Shown here piece by piece: positions 11,250 through 22,689 of a stretch of 64,000 nucleotides of DNA. The stretch is from Chytriomyces cf. hyalinus JEL632. Taxonomy: Eukaryota; Chytridiomycota; Chytridiomycetes; Chytridiales; Chytriomycetaceae. The stretch is from assembly GCA_025435555.1 (NCBI GenBank), contig JAIWWG010000140.1:1-64000 (forward strand), written 5' to 3'. The stretch's first letter is position 1. Each line of letters opens with the position of its first letter. A program made the translations under genes and the position numbers. The notes beneath the pieces were generated by a model, which had not been told where the DNA came from, did no database searches, and saw only the letters and a program-made list of their open reading frames with translations.

Positions 11250-11322
11250 GGGGATCTAGCTCAAATGGTAGAGCGCTCGCTTAGCATGCGAGAGGCACTG
11301 GGATCAATGCCCAGGTTCTCCA
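11250..11322 (+). tRNA. tRNA-Ala (anticodon AGC)
   Basis: 73 nt. The D arm and the anticodon arm (CTCGC/GCGAG around TTAGCAT, anticodon AGC) are normal. The T arm stem CTGGG/CCCAG is intact but the loop reads ATCAATG where TTCGANN-type loops carry a G. The acceptor stem has one mismatch and one G-T pair. A T-run follows. It may be functional or an early tRNA pseudogene. Confidence 0.85.
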
Positions 11323-11615
11323 ATTTTTGTTTTTTACTTTCTGAAAATTCAGCTTCTTAAACCGATTCCTCTTTCCTTTCTTGGGATGCTTGTATCTGTG
11401 AAGGAATGTTTGCAAAGCATTGAAAAAGTTTTAATCCTCCCTTGGCTGATGCCTTCATGTTCAGCAAAAGCGTGCAACAAACTGGATCCGTTTTTGAGAA
11501 TAATTTGACCAGACACCCACCAGAACGCCTTTTAATAAAAGTTCACGAGGAAACAAGCATGCCCATAGTCGATCCAGCCACACCGCATGTAAGTGGGGTT
11601 CAACATGCACGTAAC

Positions 11616-11813
11616 CGCTCGTTGTTCCTTTGCTTGTTGAAACTAAACGACTGGGCAAAAACTTTGTGAACACATTACGTGTTCGACATCAAATTTTTCC
11701 AGAAGTTTTCAATTCGCTCGTTGTTCCTTTGCTTGTTGAAACTAAACGACTGGGCAAAAACTTTGTGAACACATTACGTGTTCGACATCAAATTTTTCCA
11801 GAAGTTTTCAATT
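11616..11813 (+). repeat. exact 2 x 99-bp tandem duplication
   Basis: Copy 1 spans 11616-11714 and copy 2 spans 11715-11813, with no differences seen. The unit starts CGCTCGTTGTTCC and ends TTTTCAATT. It ends 36 bp before the ATG of the next gene, so it duplicates the proximal promoter or 5' UTR. The 99-bp length would also keep frame if it were transcribed and translated. Confidence 0.95.
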
Positions 11814-11849
11814 CCATCCAATATCGATCAACAAGCGGGATTTGGCGAA

Positions 11850-12703
11850 ATGCAAACGTTTGACGGCATGGCACGGATGGGATCCAGCAGCGGCAGCAGT
11901 ATCACCGCCTCATTCCCAGCAACGACATCGTCATGGCTGGACGGTCTCGCTACTGCCTTTGACAGTGCACCCATCATCTCTGATCCGATCAAAAGTCCAC
12001 CCTCCACCGCTGCTTCTGCCGCCATGACAGCACCGCCACGAAGATCAAGTTTACCCACACAACCCCGACAACTGCGGAACCTGAAAGATTTGCCGCTTGA
12101 AAGGCTTCCGACGCTGCGACGCACATTTTCGTTCAAAAAGTTGCGATTTACAGCTGAAGCAGGTCCATTCGAAGATGCAGAGATGGATGCAGAGCATGTG
12201 CCTGAGAGTTTGCCTGAGAGCGTTGAGGAGATGCTGCAAGACTGCGAGGCAAGGGTCTACAAATCATTTGTAATATAGTCACGTGACTAATGTCAAACTA
12301 TTTTAACCAAACACAGATTCCTTCTTACACGCCTGAACAAGTCTTGCCAGTTGCGGTGGATGCTGATGCAGTTGGAATTGTTAAACGGGACGAACCAAAG
12401 AAAGGCGAATCGACGTCAGTCCAGGCTCTGAACGACGCGTTTCTTGCGTTTCTTCATTCAGACGCAATGAAGCGGGATTTGCAGCGAGCATGCAGCAACT
12501 CAAACTCTATTTATTACACGGCCGAGCAGACACGGCAGACCCAATGTAAGAGAACATATAACAAGCTTAACCCGTGAACTCACTCTACCTGACAAAAAAC
12601 AGACCAACTGTCGATCGGTAAACTAAAAAACTCGAAGCGGCCACTGCATCAGCAGGTTCTGATTGTCGGTGTGCTTGCAAAGTTGCACGATTGTGAACTC
12701 TAA
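11850..12703 (+). CDS. tandem family I, member A (unrecognised)
   Basis: Exons 11850-12269, 12317-12545 and 12603-12703 (introns 47 and 57 nt, GT-AG) give 249 aa. The N-terminal two-thirds is Ser/Pro/Ala-rich with basic phosphosite-like stretches (PPRRSSLP, LRRTFSFKKLRF) and then an acidic segment. The last exon, entered through a phase-1 intron that splits a Tyr codon, encodes the module KRPLHQQVLIVGVL. The same module in the same exon position occurs in the next three genes, so this is a tandem family. No known domain or signal peptide. The 99-bp duplication lies just upstream. Confidence 0.65.
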
Positions 12704-12902
12704 AAAAACCTCATTTTTATTATATTTTTTGCGCCCCTGCAATGAGCGCGTACTTTTTACTAGTTTCCTTTTTAACATATCAAATTCCCTTAAACTCCAT
12801 CTCGTGTCTATGCATCTTATCGCGATATCGTTAATCGGCGATGGTTTTGACAGTAAGCCCTCGAGTCTCCCATTTTGTACAAAAAGAAAAAAAGCGTAAC
12901 TC

Positions 12903-13614
12903 ATGGACACTCTCACTGGCCGCAAACGAAAGATGATCAGTGCTGCCATCCTGCGTGGAGTTCATGTGAGTTGTGTGTGCTAGGCCATGATCGCATCAGC
13001 TATGATCCTGTGTTGTACTCACCGGGGACCTATGATGCAGCTTCTCTTGACCGTCATCAGCTATGCCTCGGCGTTACAGCAGTTTCTAGCGGTACCACAT
13101 CACTCCTTTACCCATTGATCGTATGCGGGGATCATTCGAAACTTTGAAAGCTGAAGCTGTTTACTCTTGTGTGCAGAGCATATCGAATCAATTCAATTGC
13201 GTCACTTCTGGACTTGAAACGAGGATCTCGCACGTTCCATGAAGTCATGGCTGAGCGGAAACTAGGTGAGCTACCCCTGATCAATCCTCATCCTTGCATG
13301 CATGCATCCATTCCATCCATTCCATCCACCTTTGTGGTGATGAAAACCAGATGTCCACCCCCGCAAAACATGAAACCTAAAAACTTGCAAACTCAGGAAA
13401 CTTGACGGCCGAAAAACTGACACACAAAATGCTAACATTCGAACAACGGGTCCAAGTCTCAAATGCAATCGATCATTTACCCTTCTCAGCAATGTGCTCC
13501 ATCGTATCATCGCCTTGCTCGTCATCGTGGAATTCCAAATCCACAGTCAAGAAATCTGCATCGAGATGTGAGAGGAGGAAGAGTGGGCTTCGGCTCGAAA
13601 TCACTGCCGATTAA
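12903..13614 (+). CDS. tandem family I, member B (exon structure partly uncertain)
   Basis: ATG 12903 opens a 21-codon exon (MDTLTGRKRKM...). The last two exons are secure: about 13171-13265 (RINSIASLLDLKRGSRTFHE...) and 13397-13614, separated by a 131-nt intron, phase 1. The last exon carries FEQRVQVSNAI, aligned with the QQVQLSNAM module of member C at the same distance from the splice site. A middle segment around 13000-13060 contains DPVLYSP, recalling VLYSP/IVYSP motifs in member C, but I could not fix the exon borders there. Several short runs are low complexity. Function unknown. Confidence 0.45.
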
Positions 13615-13939
13615 GCTTGTTTTTGTTTGATATTTATTCAAGTTGGTTTGTTCTGTTTTGGGGGGGGGATTGATAATTTAAGCTAGAGAAGAAGTAAAAG
13701 TTTTAAGCTGGTTGATCCGTTGTTGTTCCTTATCGTTTAGTGAGCGTGGATATGGATGCATGTTCATAATGATGTCTGATCGTATTATGGAAATGTTGAT
13801 CTTTTGTTTTTGTCAACAAATCAACACTCAACAAGGGCGAACGAACAACCAGGCCCCAACACCAACACCAACCCCCTTCAAGCATCTCTTCGAATCCTCA
13901 ACCAATACATCCCACACACACACTCGCAATCACACAAAC
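13615..13939. other. intergenic promoter region
   Basis: 325 bp between members B and C. It contains a G-run near 13660 and a C/A-rich stretch near 13855-13930 typical of a 5' UTR; no gene recognised. Confidence 0.4.
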
Positions 13940-15377
13940 ATGTACTCCAAAAGATCCAGCACGCATGCACAATTCCTGCCATCCCAAATCAACATCAAAA
14001 GCGTCAAACAAGTCTTCAAAAGAGTATCCCTATCCCGCAAACATAACAACCACGAACCTGCTGCACACACAATCGATGCAATGCTGTATTCTCCACCACT
14101 GGAGACGGACCTCAGCGATGAAACGGATAAATTCGTTTGTGATGGGATAAAGAACAGCGAAATGGATCCCCTTGAACTTGGAGAGAAAGCGGGTTTTGTG
14201 GTTGTTGCGGGTGAAACGGACCTGGATACGTTCAAGATGCACTCATCAAGTTGAGTGTAGTAGCTGAGCATTCAGCTTGCGTAACTTGCACTGACCCTCC
14301 AAGCATTCTCAGTATTACGTCATCGATCCCTCTCGTCGATGCCAAGCACGACTGCAGCCAAACTATCGACGCAGCAGCTCTTCAACCCCAGCCACTTGAA
14401 CACGTTGTCTGTTGTTGAACAACACTCATCGGGAAAATTGGCCGGTGAGTTCAAAGTTTTATATTTTCGAAAACATGTCATGTTGAACACGAATCATTTT
14501 AGCGAATGGAGACGCAAAGAAATCAAAGTCGTTGGTGAACATGTTGCGCAAATATACCCAGCGCTATGCGGAGGAGGTGGAGGAGCTTGCGCATGCTTCG
14601 AATATGGATGAAGTGGACGGCGGTATCATGCTCCGGTCGCAGTCGATTACGGACGGGACTCCTTCCAGCGAAAATTCGTTATGGCGTGCGGAGACTCAGG
14701 CGGAATCGCGATACTGTGAGATTTTTATTTTGTCAATGATTCAGTGACAATTCCTCATCAAACGCATTTCTGGTAATTTCTTTTTGCAGGGTTCCAATTG
14801 TCAAAGCGCCGGTCTTTTATCGAACTTGTTCGTTCGTATCACCTGAAGCGGGCCTCAAGTGGAACGGACGTGTCGCAGCAGCGGAGTCAACAACAGCTGG
14901 ACGCAGTGTCGACAAAGTCATCAACTTCTTCCACCACAAGGCAGAGCAACAGAAAGTTTCTTGAAGAGTTTTTGACGGAGCAAGGATTTACATTGCACGA
15001 GTTGTGTGAGTTATGAGCTGACTAATATGCCCCGTTCGAATTTTTGAACCAGCATCCAAAACATTTGCACAACAGATGCAATGACACATTACAAATGGAC
15101 CTCCGACAATCGCCCTCTCTTACAACAAGTACAACTGTCCAATGCAATGAGCCACATTTTCAGCGACGATGAATCCGGAAACGGCGACTCAATGCGTCTG
15201 TACCGTAAATTCAAAGACCCGAAACGAAACCGAATCTCGCGGAAACCAGTTACTGCTCAGATTGTGTATTCACCGGAAATGGAGGCAATGCTGTTTGGAC
15301 CTCCGCCGTTGATTGTCGCGTCGGTGGTTGATGTATCGCTGGTGCATGAGTCTCCAGAGGAGAACCCTGAGCGTTAA
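13940..15377 (+). CDS. tandem family I, member C (five exons, all introns phase 1)
   Basis: Exons 13940-14249, 14313-14444, 14503-14715, 14790-15005 and 15076-15377 give 390 aa. All four introns (63, 58, 74 and 70 nt) are phase 1, so each internal exon (132, 213 and 216 nt) is symmetric and could be skipped or shuffled without changing frame. Motifs: basic N-terminus with Ser-rich phosphosites (KRSSTH, FKRVSLSRKH), AMLYSP and IVYSPEMEAMLF near the two ends, KRRSFIELVRS in exon 4, and NRPLLQQVQLSNAM in exon 5. The last is the family hallmark. No transmembrane segment or known domain. Likely cytosolic or nuclear and largely disordered; role unknown. Confidence 0.65.
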
Positions 15378-15780
15378 ATCTCTTCCTGGGATGGGGGGGG
15401 GATAATATTTTTTATTTATTCTGCTTCTTGCTGCTGCCTGTTATTTACAGTGATAATTCTGCTTTCAAGGGGGGTCTTTCAGCACTCTGTTTTTTTTTAA
15501 ATGACCACGTAATAAACACACGTGATTTATTTTGATTGTATTCATGTGGACAAGTGAAGCTGATGTGGTCTGGTTTAAAACACGTGATGTATTCTGACAA
15601 TGTGGCCTGGTTTTATTTGGCGGACTGTGCCTGTCAAAAAAAGTTCAAAAAGGGGCCGAGGGAACTCTGTTAAAAAAATTGACAAAACGGCGGCTTCGGA
15701 CTCCAACCCCGAACAAGCGGAAAATAACAACAACCCAACTCTCGCAAGGAAAAACTTCCCTGCTCCTCCTCCCAACTACA
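15378..15780. other. intergenic
   Basis: 403 bp. A G-run at about 15392-15399, T-rich tracts and AATAAA-like signals for member C, then the promoter of member D. Nothing else seen. Confidence 0.4.
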
Positions 15781-16420
15781 ATGAACTGGTTCACAGCTAA
15801 AGTCAGACACATCAAGAACCGCATCCACTCGGCGAATCCTAGCCTCGCATCCAAAGAAGAGTCCAGCACCTGGAAGCATCCAGACAGCCCCACCCCTCCT
15901 CTTGAATCCTTCTCCTTCCCGCCACGCTCCGACTCCATCCCTATCAAGAACATCTCCACCAATGCGATCGTGCCTCACTTCTCGCTGTCGACCATGTCTC
16001 CCTTGGAATCGCCTGGGCACAGCATGACTCACTCTGCACTCAGAACCACGCCCATGGAACTACCCAACAACGACTCGGACTCTGAATCCACGCTGTACAG
16101 CTCCAACTCATCCGTCGAGTCGCTTTCGTATGCCCAGAGTAAAGTGTCGTTTCAGGAACAAGTGATGCTATGTGAGTTGTCAAAAAGAACTTGGCAGATA
16201 CCACACTCAATTGCATCACTCTAAACACACTCTGCCGCTTCACGTAAAAACAGATACAACCACACAAAGAAAGATTGCCGTATCAGCAAAACGGCCTCTT
16301 CAGCAGCAAGTGCAGCTGGCGAATATGATGGACGTGATGTACAAGCAGTGTCCCGAGGCTGTGATGGCTGGGATGCAGGCACAGCACCAGAGTCTGATGG
16401 CTGCCGTTTATGCGCAGTAA
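15781..16420 (+). CDS. tandem family I, member D (unrecognised)
   Basis: Exons 15781-16171 and 16254-16420 with an 82-nt phase-1 intron give 185 aa. ATG 15781 (MNWFTAKVRHIK) is the first Met of the frame. The N-terminal exon is Ser/Pro-rich and ends FQEQVMLY across the splice. The C-terminal exon contains KRPLQQQVQLANMM followed by a Met/Gln-rich helix-like tail. The splice site splits a Tyr codon exactly as in members A and C. Same unknown role as its neighbours. Confidence 0.65.
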
Positions 16421-16641
16421 TGCCGTGGGGGGACGACCAAGAGCCTCATGTTCTGTGTACTCTCAGGAACAACTCTAAACAACAACTGCTCCCCCTCCCT
16501 CCCTCCTAAATGTAAATAGCAAGGCAGTAACAATGGCCTCATAGTAAAATGATTGGTAATAATAAATGTAATCTGAATCCACCTCACTTGTAAACACGTT
16601 GATCGCAGAGCCATAAAAAGTAAATAAATCCATCTGAAAAT

Positions 16642-18396
16642 ATGCTTCGTGGAGTCACTCGCCTGACTGGCGGCGGAACAACGCAAACTACTGTGCTCCG
16701 GAACGGCGTCACTGTCGCAACAACCCTCTCGCAGGGCCACTTTGTCAGTGTAGGAGTGGGCTTGAACGCGGGATCGGCGATGGAGACGGACGCAACGCGT
16801 GGAGCTGTGCATTTGATGGACCGTATGGCTTTCAAAGTGAGTGAGAATTCGCTTGATGGATACCTTGTTTGCTTGGATCCTTGATTGACTGCCTGACCTT
16901 TGACATCCCTGTATTTTTCCCACACTCGCAATTCTGTTAGTCAACGCAATCGATGCCCGCAAATGTACTCATGCGTGCTGTCGAGTCTGTCGGCGGTAAC
17001 CTCATGGCGCATTCATCGCGCGAGTCCATCATGTACCAGGCGTCCGTCTTTCCAAAACATTTGAATGAAACGCTTGCGATCCTGGGCAGTGTTGTCAGGT
17101 ACATCTTGCCTTTTGTCTTGGCGCACTGACTTGTATTTGATGGTTTTGCTGTTTGTAGAGAACCCGCATTCTTTCCTGAAGAGATGGACGAAGCAAAAGG
17201 TCAGGTTGCGTGGGAGATGGAAGCTATGCAGTGGAACTATCCCACCATTCTACCTGAACGATTACATCAAGTTGCGTTTGGAAATAAACTGGGTCACACG
17301 CCAGACAGGTTCTTTTGATTTGCCTTTTTTTTTTTTTTTTTTTTTGAAGTACTGAAGCCCCCCTTCCGCTACAGATACAAAGTTCAAACGGTCAATCACT
17401 GTCAACGAAATCCCCAATCTATGCACATCGTCAGGCGCAATCGGCACTCCACTCATGCCAGACAATCAAAGAACTCTCCAATCCATCACCCCACGCACAC
17501 TGAAAGATTTCCATCAAACCTGGTTCACACCAGACCGCATTGTCGTATCCGGCGTCGGAATGCCCCATGAAGAACTGGTTGACCTCGCTGAAAAAGAGTT
17601 TGGCGCGATTCCACAAATTTCAGCAGAAACCAAATCAACGCAAAACGCAATTTTACAGCGTGCATCGAAATACACGGGCGGAATTGTTTTGGCGGATACG
17701 ATTGGTCAGAATGTGTCGCCGAATCCGGATGATCAGTTGTTGACGCATGTGTATATTGCGTTTGAGGCGCCGGGGATGTTGGATCCGGATGTGTATGCGC
17801 TTGCGACTTTGGCTTCTTTGATGGTGCGTTTGAATTTATTGTCGATTCGTGTGGTGGTATGTTGATTTTTTCGCAGGGAGGTGGTGGATCGTTTTCTGCA
17901 GGAGGACCAGGAAAGGGAATGTACACTCGTCTGTATACTGAAGTACTGAATCGATATCACTGGGTGGAAAACTGCAACATGGTACGAACCCTTGTTCATA
18001 TCGAGTACATTGAATCACCTAATTCCAAATCCCAAATGGTTCCAGTTGTCGTATTCATACCAACCAACATCGCTCTTTGGCATCTCAGCATCCATCCCAC
18101 CGTCACCAGACACCCACGCCCACATCATCCCAATCCTCCTATCCCACTTGCACCAAACCACCAACCCATCCTCAGTAACAGTAACAGCCCTATCCCGCGC
18201 AAAAAACCAACTCAAATCAAACCTCCTCATGAGCCTCGAAAGCCGCGCAGTCGAACTCGAAGACGTTTCTCGACAAATCTTGGCGCAAAATGGAACGCGT
18301 GTGGGTGTTTCGGAAATGTGTGCGCGCGTGGATGCAGTCACGAGTCAAGATATTGCGCGTGTTGCGCAGAGAGTAGTTTATGGGTTTGGATTGTGA
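16642..18396 (+). CDS. MAS2: mitochondrial-processing peptidase subunit alpha
   Basis: Exons 16642-16836, 16941-17098, 17159-17308, 17358-17823, 17877-17981 and 18046-18396 give about 474 aa. The family marker is the glycine-rich loop [15 protein letters not shown] at the start of exon 5, unique to the alpha subunit, which binds presequences and passes them to the beta subunit in the mitochondrial matrix. Also visible: [12 protein letters not shown] and [13 protein letters not shown] in exons 1-2, and [19 protein letters not shown] in exon 4. No HxxEH zinc site is seen, as expected for alpha. The exon 4 acceptor is ambiguous: the AG at 17357, just after a poly-T tract, keeps frame, while the next AG at 17374 does not. 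After the TGA at 18394-18396 another frame continues with [11 protein letters not shown], which looks like the usual C-terminus, so a one-base error near 18390 may truncate this model. The N-terminus is short for a presequence. Confidence 0.85.
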
Positions 18397-19389
18397 GAGT
18401 CCGCTTACGTTTGGTGAAAAGGATGACGGGGTTTTGGAGCATTGGAAGAGGAGTGGGGATGGCGGGCCTACGGTGCTTGTGCATGGACCGTTGTGTGGAG
18501 GGGACAGATGCTTTTCATAAAGTGGATGAGAGGGTCAGAGAATGGGGTCTTGGTGGGGATTTGTTCTTGAGGGAGGGTGTGTCGCGGGAAAAGATTGTTA
18601 GCGCAGGAAGGGGACGTGTTGGGTTGGGGAGTACTTGGTTTGGGCGGAAATGATGACTTTTTTTAAAAAATGTTCACAATCATAGAACAAATGCAATCAT
18701 TATGTCATTCAATGCGACCGTTTATTGTATTTTGGATGTGTAAATGTCAGCTCTTGACTTTTTCAGAAACCAAGTCAAGAATTACAGTGTATTGGGTGCA
18801 ACGATGGGTCTTTGACGTTTATACGGCGGTTAGGTGGATGGATGCGTTATGGGTTCCAGGAATAGGCGAAAATTAGACTGATGGCCTGATGAGCTTTGTG
18901 GGAGATCGCGTCAAAGGGCTGTCAATTGTTAGTTGTGCGTGGCAGTTTAAATCGCTATTGAAGCTCAAATTGCAGGTGCATTTCTGTTTTGCGGATGTGG
19001 ACCATCAACAATTAGAGGGGGATCAGAACACGAGATACATCAGCACAAAATATCTTTTGTGTTTCCCAGAGCAAAGGTCAATGCTTAGAACGCATTCATA
19101 GGTACATAATTATGCGAACACATGCACACCTTACACAGTCTCAACTCAGCATCTCCGAACCCTCGATGCAGCTCAAGCTGTGTTGGTTTCTGTAATAAAT
19201 CGAGGGGCGCGATGAGGTTCTTCAAACGCTGCCTAATACACGTTCAAGAGGAGTTACCGAAGATAACCTTTGTATTGTTCTACTGTGGGTCCGGTACTGA
19301 TGATGGATGTTTGGGCTGCATGTGTCCGATAATGCGCGCAACGGCACTAACGAGTTCCATGACTGAAAAACTTGCCAAGCAAAAAAAAA
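18397..19389. other. intergenic, with possible C-terminal extension of the peptidase
   Basis: 993 bp. The first 130 bp may code for the real C-terminus of the upstream gene in a shifted frame. The remainder has no recognisable gene, RNA or repeat. Confidence 0.4.
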
Positions 19390-20760
19390 ATGGAAACACC
19401 CAACAAAGCATCGTGCGCTTTGCTGGAAGGGCTCCGACATGAAGTCGAACACGCCGACGTGAATCTTGTCTTTAAAGGCGGCGTTGTATTGACGGCCCAT
19501 GCGAATGTGCTTACCTTGACGAGTGAGTTCTACAAAGATGCCCTCTCTGCAAAATGGACGCACGGGAGAAAGGCCAACGCAGCGGAGTATCGCGGCGGTA
19601 ACTGACGAAGGGGATCCTACAACGGCCCACATCTCCAAGAAGCGACAGACATCCACAAGCTCCAAAGGCCGGAAAATCGTCCTTAGCCACCCAAGCGTGG
19701 ATGCTGAGACAGCCAAGTTTGTGCTCGATTTCCTGTACTTGGGCGATGCGGAAATTCCGCCGTCGCTCATTTGGAGTGTGATTGCGCCGAAGATGCGCTT
19801 GACTGTTACGTGCAGTTCGACAGGGTGCGGGCACATGTGAATGGCAAGGCGTACGCCCTCAACAAAATGCTGCAGAATCTCCCTGTTGCGTTGGAATATG
19901 GCCGTGGGGTATTGGTGCAAATGAACGAAGAACAAGTCAAGACGCTCCTCTTGTTCAAGCCGTTTACACCTTTACAGCGTTGGAGAATCCTAATCGCTTG
20001 GTGCAGAGTTTGTCAAGATGCAGAAGAGGATCTCTCTCTGGAATCGAATCTTCCACCGGGCTTTCAGATAGAAGAGGCTAGCAAGCTCATCAAGCCATTG
20101 CTGCCTGTGGTGGAGCTGTTCAAAATTCCTGACGCGCACTTCAATCTGCTGGAACCATTCCAAGTTCTGCTTCCTGAATCTGTGCGGGCCGTGTATGAAT
20201 TTCACTCGAAACAGACAACGCAATCTGGTGAAAACCAATGGACGGCTACCCACCAGAACGTGATCGAGATAATGCGTGCAATCCAGCCATATCTTCCAGT
20301 TGCTTTGCAGTCGCAAAATGCTGTTACAGGCCCTGTTCTCTTGTTTCATGGAAAACCAAGCAAATGCATCCAAAGTGATTTGCAAGAGGCATGCGATGGA
20401 ACAACAAACACACTCACCCTCTTAAAAGTCAAAAATGGGAATATGTTTGGAGGATTTGTTGACGCCAAATGGTCGAAACAGAATACGTACTGCAATTATG
20501 AGACGGTGTTAATGTTTCTAATTGGACCGGACGGTCCGTTCCGGGTTTTGAGGACGGTCAGTAGTGAGAGCACCCATGGACCCATAGTAGGAGTGAATTT
20601 CAGATGGTTCATGGAAGAATTTGCAATGGCTGCTGAGAAGCACAAGGATGTCTTTTCAGGGTTTAACGAGGGAGAAAGACGTACAATTATCAGTCAACTG
20701 GAAAGCGGTGGGATCAATTGCAGTGCAATTGAGGATTACAAGGTGTATCACATCAACTGA
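19390..20760 (+). pseudogene. BTB-TLDc domain protein with two frame breaks
   Basis: ATG 19390 opens a BTB/POZ start (ADVNLVFKGGVVLTAHANVLTL). The second half of the BTB fold (DAETAKFVLDFLYLGDAEIP) is in another frame, and the remainder (from about 19790, 320 aa) returns to the first. The breaks lie near 19580-19610 and 19785. No GT-AG intron fits either. The C-terminal 150 residues resemble a TLDc-like domain (LTLLKVKNGNMFGGFVDAKW, then YETVLMFLIG). BTB-TLDc proteins usually act as dimeric adaptors, some for cullin-3 ligases. The long third segment is intact, so either a recent pseudogene or two indel errors. Confidence 0.65.
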
Positions 20761-21056
20761 GATGTACAGGTCCTTTATTGCTTGCTCGTTCATAATAAAA
20801 AAAAATAAGTGCGAAAAAAACTTGCGACGCGTAACTCGGTCCGGTATCCATATTTTGGCATTTCTCGGTGATTCGCGCCTGAAATGGCTGCAAATGCTGC
20901 GAATTTGTTGAGTATATTTCTTGGTTTTTTTTTTATGTCAGCAAACCCGCCAAGCGGAAATGACCCGTCGCGACCCGCAAAAGGACGCGCGAATTGAACT
21001 GAACAGCCAAACACAACTATACCCATCTTTGAATGCCAGCATACCAGATACAATCA
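20761..21056. other. intergenic
   Basis: About 300 bp with A-rich and T-rich runs. It holds the poly-A region of the BTB gene and the promoter of the tyrosinase; nothing else seen. Confidence 0.4.
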
Positions 21057-22689
21057 ATGTTACACGCACTACCTCTGTCACTACCACCACAACTACTACT
21101 ACTGCTGCTCCTACCACTTCTCGCATCAACAGCCAACGCCGCTTGCACAAACCCAACCCTCCGCCGCGAATGGAATCAACTCACAACCTCCGAAAAACAC
21201 GCATACATCTCCGCAGTCAAAAAACTCACATCTCGACCGCTCTCGCACCAGTACAGCGACCCGACACGCATGTCCATTGACGATTTCAGTTTCACGCATG
21301 CAAAGAATTCACACTGGGCACACGCAAATGCCGAGTTCCTGCCGTTTCATCGGGCAATGTTGAAGCGGTATGAGCAGGCGTTGCAGTCGGCGGGATGGGT
21401 TGGCGGGCTTGTGTACCTGGATGAGGGCGCAGTTTATGATGTAAGAGAAATCTGTCATACAATGCCACAGTTCAGATTTCCTAACCAACTCAACACATAG
21501 TCCTGGCAAAAAGTAGATCTATTTTCTGGCGAATATTTCGGTGGAATGGGAAACTACGCCGAATGCATCCCCGATGGACAATTCAGCGGAACCTCAGGAT
21601 ACAAAAACATGGCTTCAGACGGATCCCAGCAATGCGTGCATCGATGTGGAAGCGGCTCGCTCTGGTCCTCACAGCAAATTAATTCTCAGCTCTTGGCAAA
21701 GGCAACAACGTATGAACAGTTTCGTGGGATGATGCGAGTAATTTTCATGCAGTTGGTCATGTGGTGATTGGTGGTAAATGTGATTTTGGAAGGGCTTCTT
21801 GGAGTCCGAGGGATCCCTTTTTTTACCGTGAGTTGTTGGTTGTGATTCTTTTCAAAACTTCCAGCCTCACCGAACCTCAAAACCTACTTGAAATCTGATA
21901 GTGCATCACACATATGTCGACAAAGTGTACTGGAAATGGCAAAACCTATGCCCAAGCTACAAAACCGCGTACGAAGGAAATCTCGCGGACGGAGAAGATC
22001 CAAACAGCCCGCTCCTTGGAAACTCAAACCCCGTACGCGCAGACTTACCTCTCGAATCATGGGCCGGTCTTACAGCTGCCGATGTGTTTGACACCAACAA
22101 TGACCTCCTTTGTTACACGTACTCTCCGAGTGCAGGGGATGTGGAGTACGAAGCTATGCGGTGTCCAGACGGGTCTGTCGCAAACACAAACCCGTGGACA
22201 TCGCTGCAAGCAACAGCGTCCCAAACTATCCCAAAATCGAAAAAGAAACGCGCTCGCGCGTCTCGAACCAACGGAGTCACAAGCTCCAAAGTGGTCTCAA
22301 CTTCAATCAACGGAACCCGACACGTTCAAGTCACGTGCAACAATGACACGCGGGATTACATTGTTTCCACAGGATGCTCCATTTATAAACTGTTTTGCTC
22401 GCATATTTCGCTGGCCCCTACGGGATATGTTCATGATGCTAGTGTGGGGTACGCTGCGTCCGACAAGTGTGCAATGGTGCTCAGGCCGAGGTGTGATACT
22501 GTGCCGGTGTATGTTCGTCCAGCGCATTTAAGAGCACCTGACGCGAAGAGCGTGTATCAGTATCCAACGTTTCTTACGGATGCACAGGTATCGGAGAGAC
22601 AGTTGGACTTGTGCGGGACAAGGAAAAGTGACGCGAAAATGATGGAGATGGTCGATGAACTGAACGCGGCTTTGAGGGTGCCGAAATGA
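21057..22689 (+). CDS. secreted tyrosinase-type copper oxidase (one frame break)
   Basis: Exons 21057-21440, 21501-21827 and 21902-22689 (introns 60 and 74 nt). ATG 21057 starts a clear signal peptide with a run of Leu; an in-frame ATG at 21033 would add eight residues. The CuA region holds HAKNSHWAHANAEFLPFHRAML followed by YEQAL; the CuB region holds NFHAVGHVVIGG and, across intron 2, FYLHHTYVDKVYWKWQ. These are the six-histidine signatures of type-3 copper monophenol oxidases, which oxidise phenols to quinones and feed melanin synthesis. One base is missing near 21738, between GMMR and SNFHAVGH. Intron 2 phase only fits if that base is restored, which argues for a sequence error or very recent lesion. 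The C-terminal part after the copper domain is extended and Cys-containing. Confidence 0.8.

Noticed and set aside
13855-13930. CA/AC-rich stretch considered as a repeat array
   Set aside because: Irregular and short; it fits a 5' UTR, not a CRISPR or satellite.
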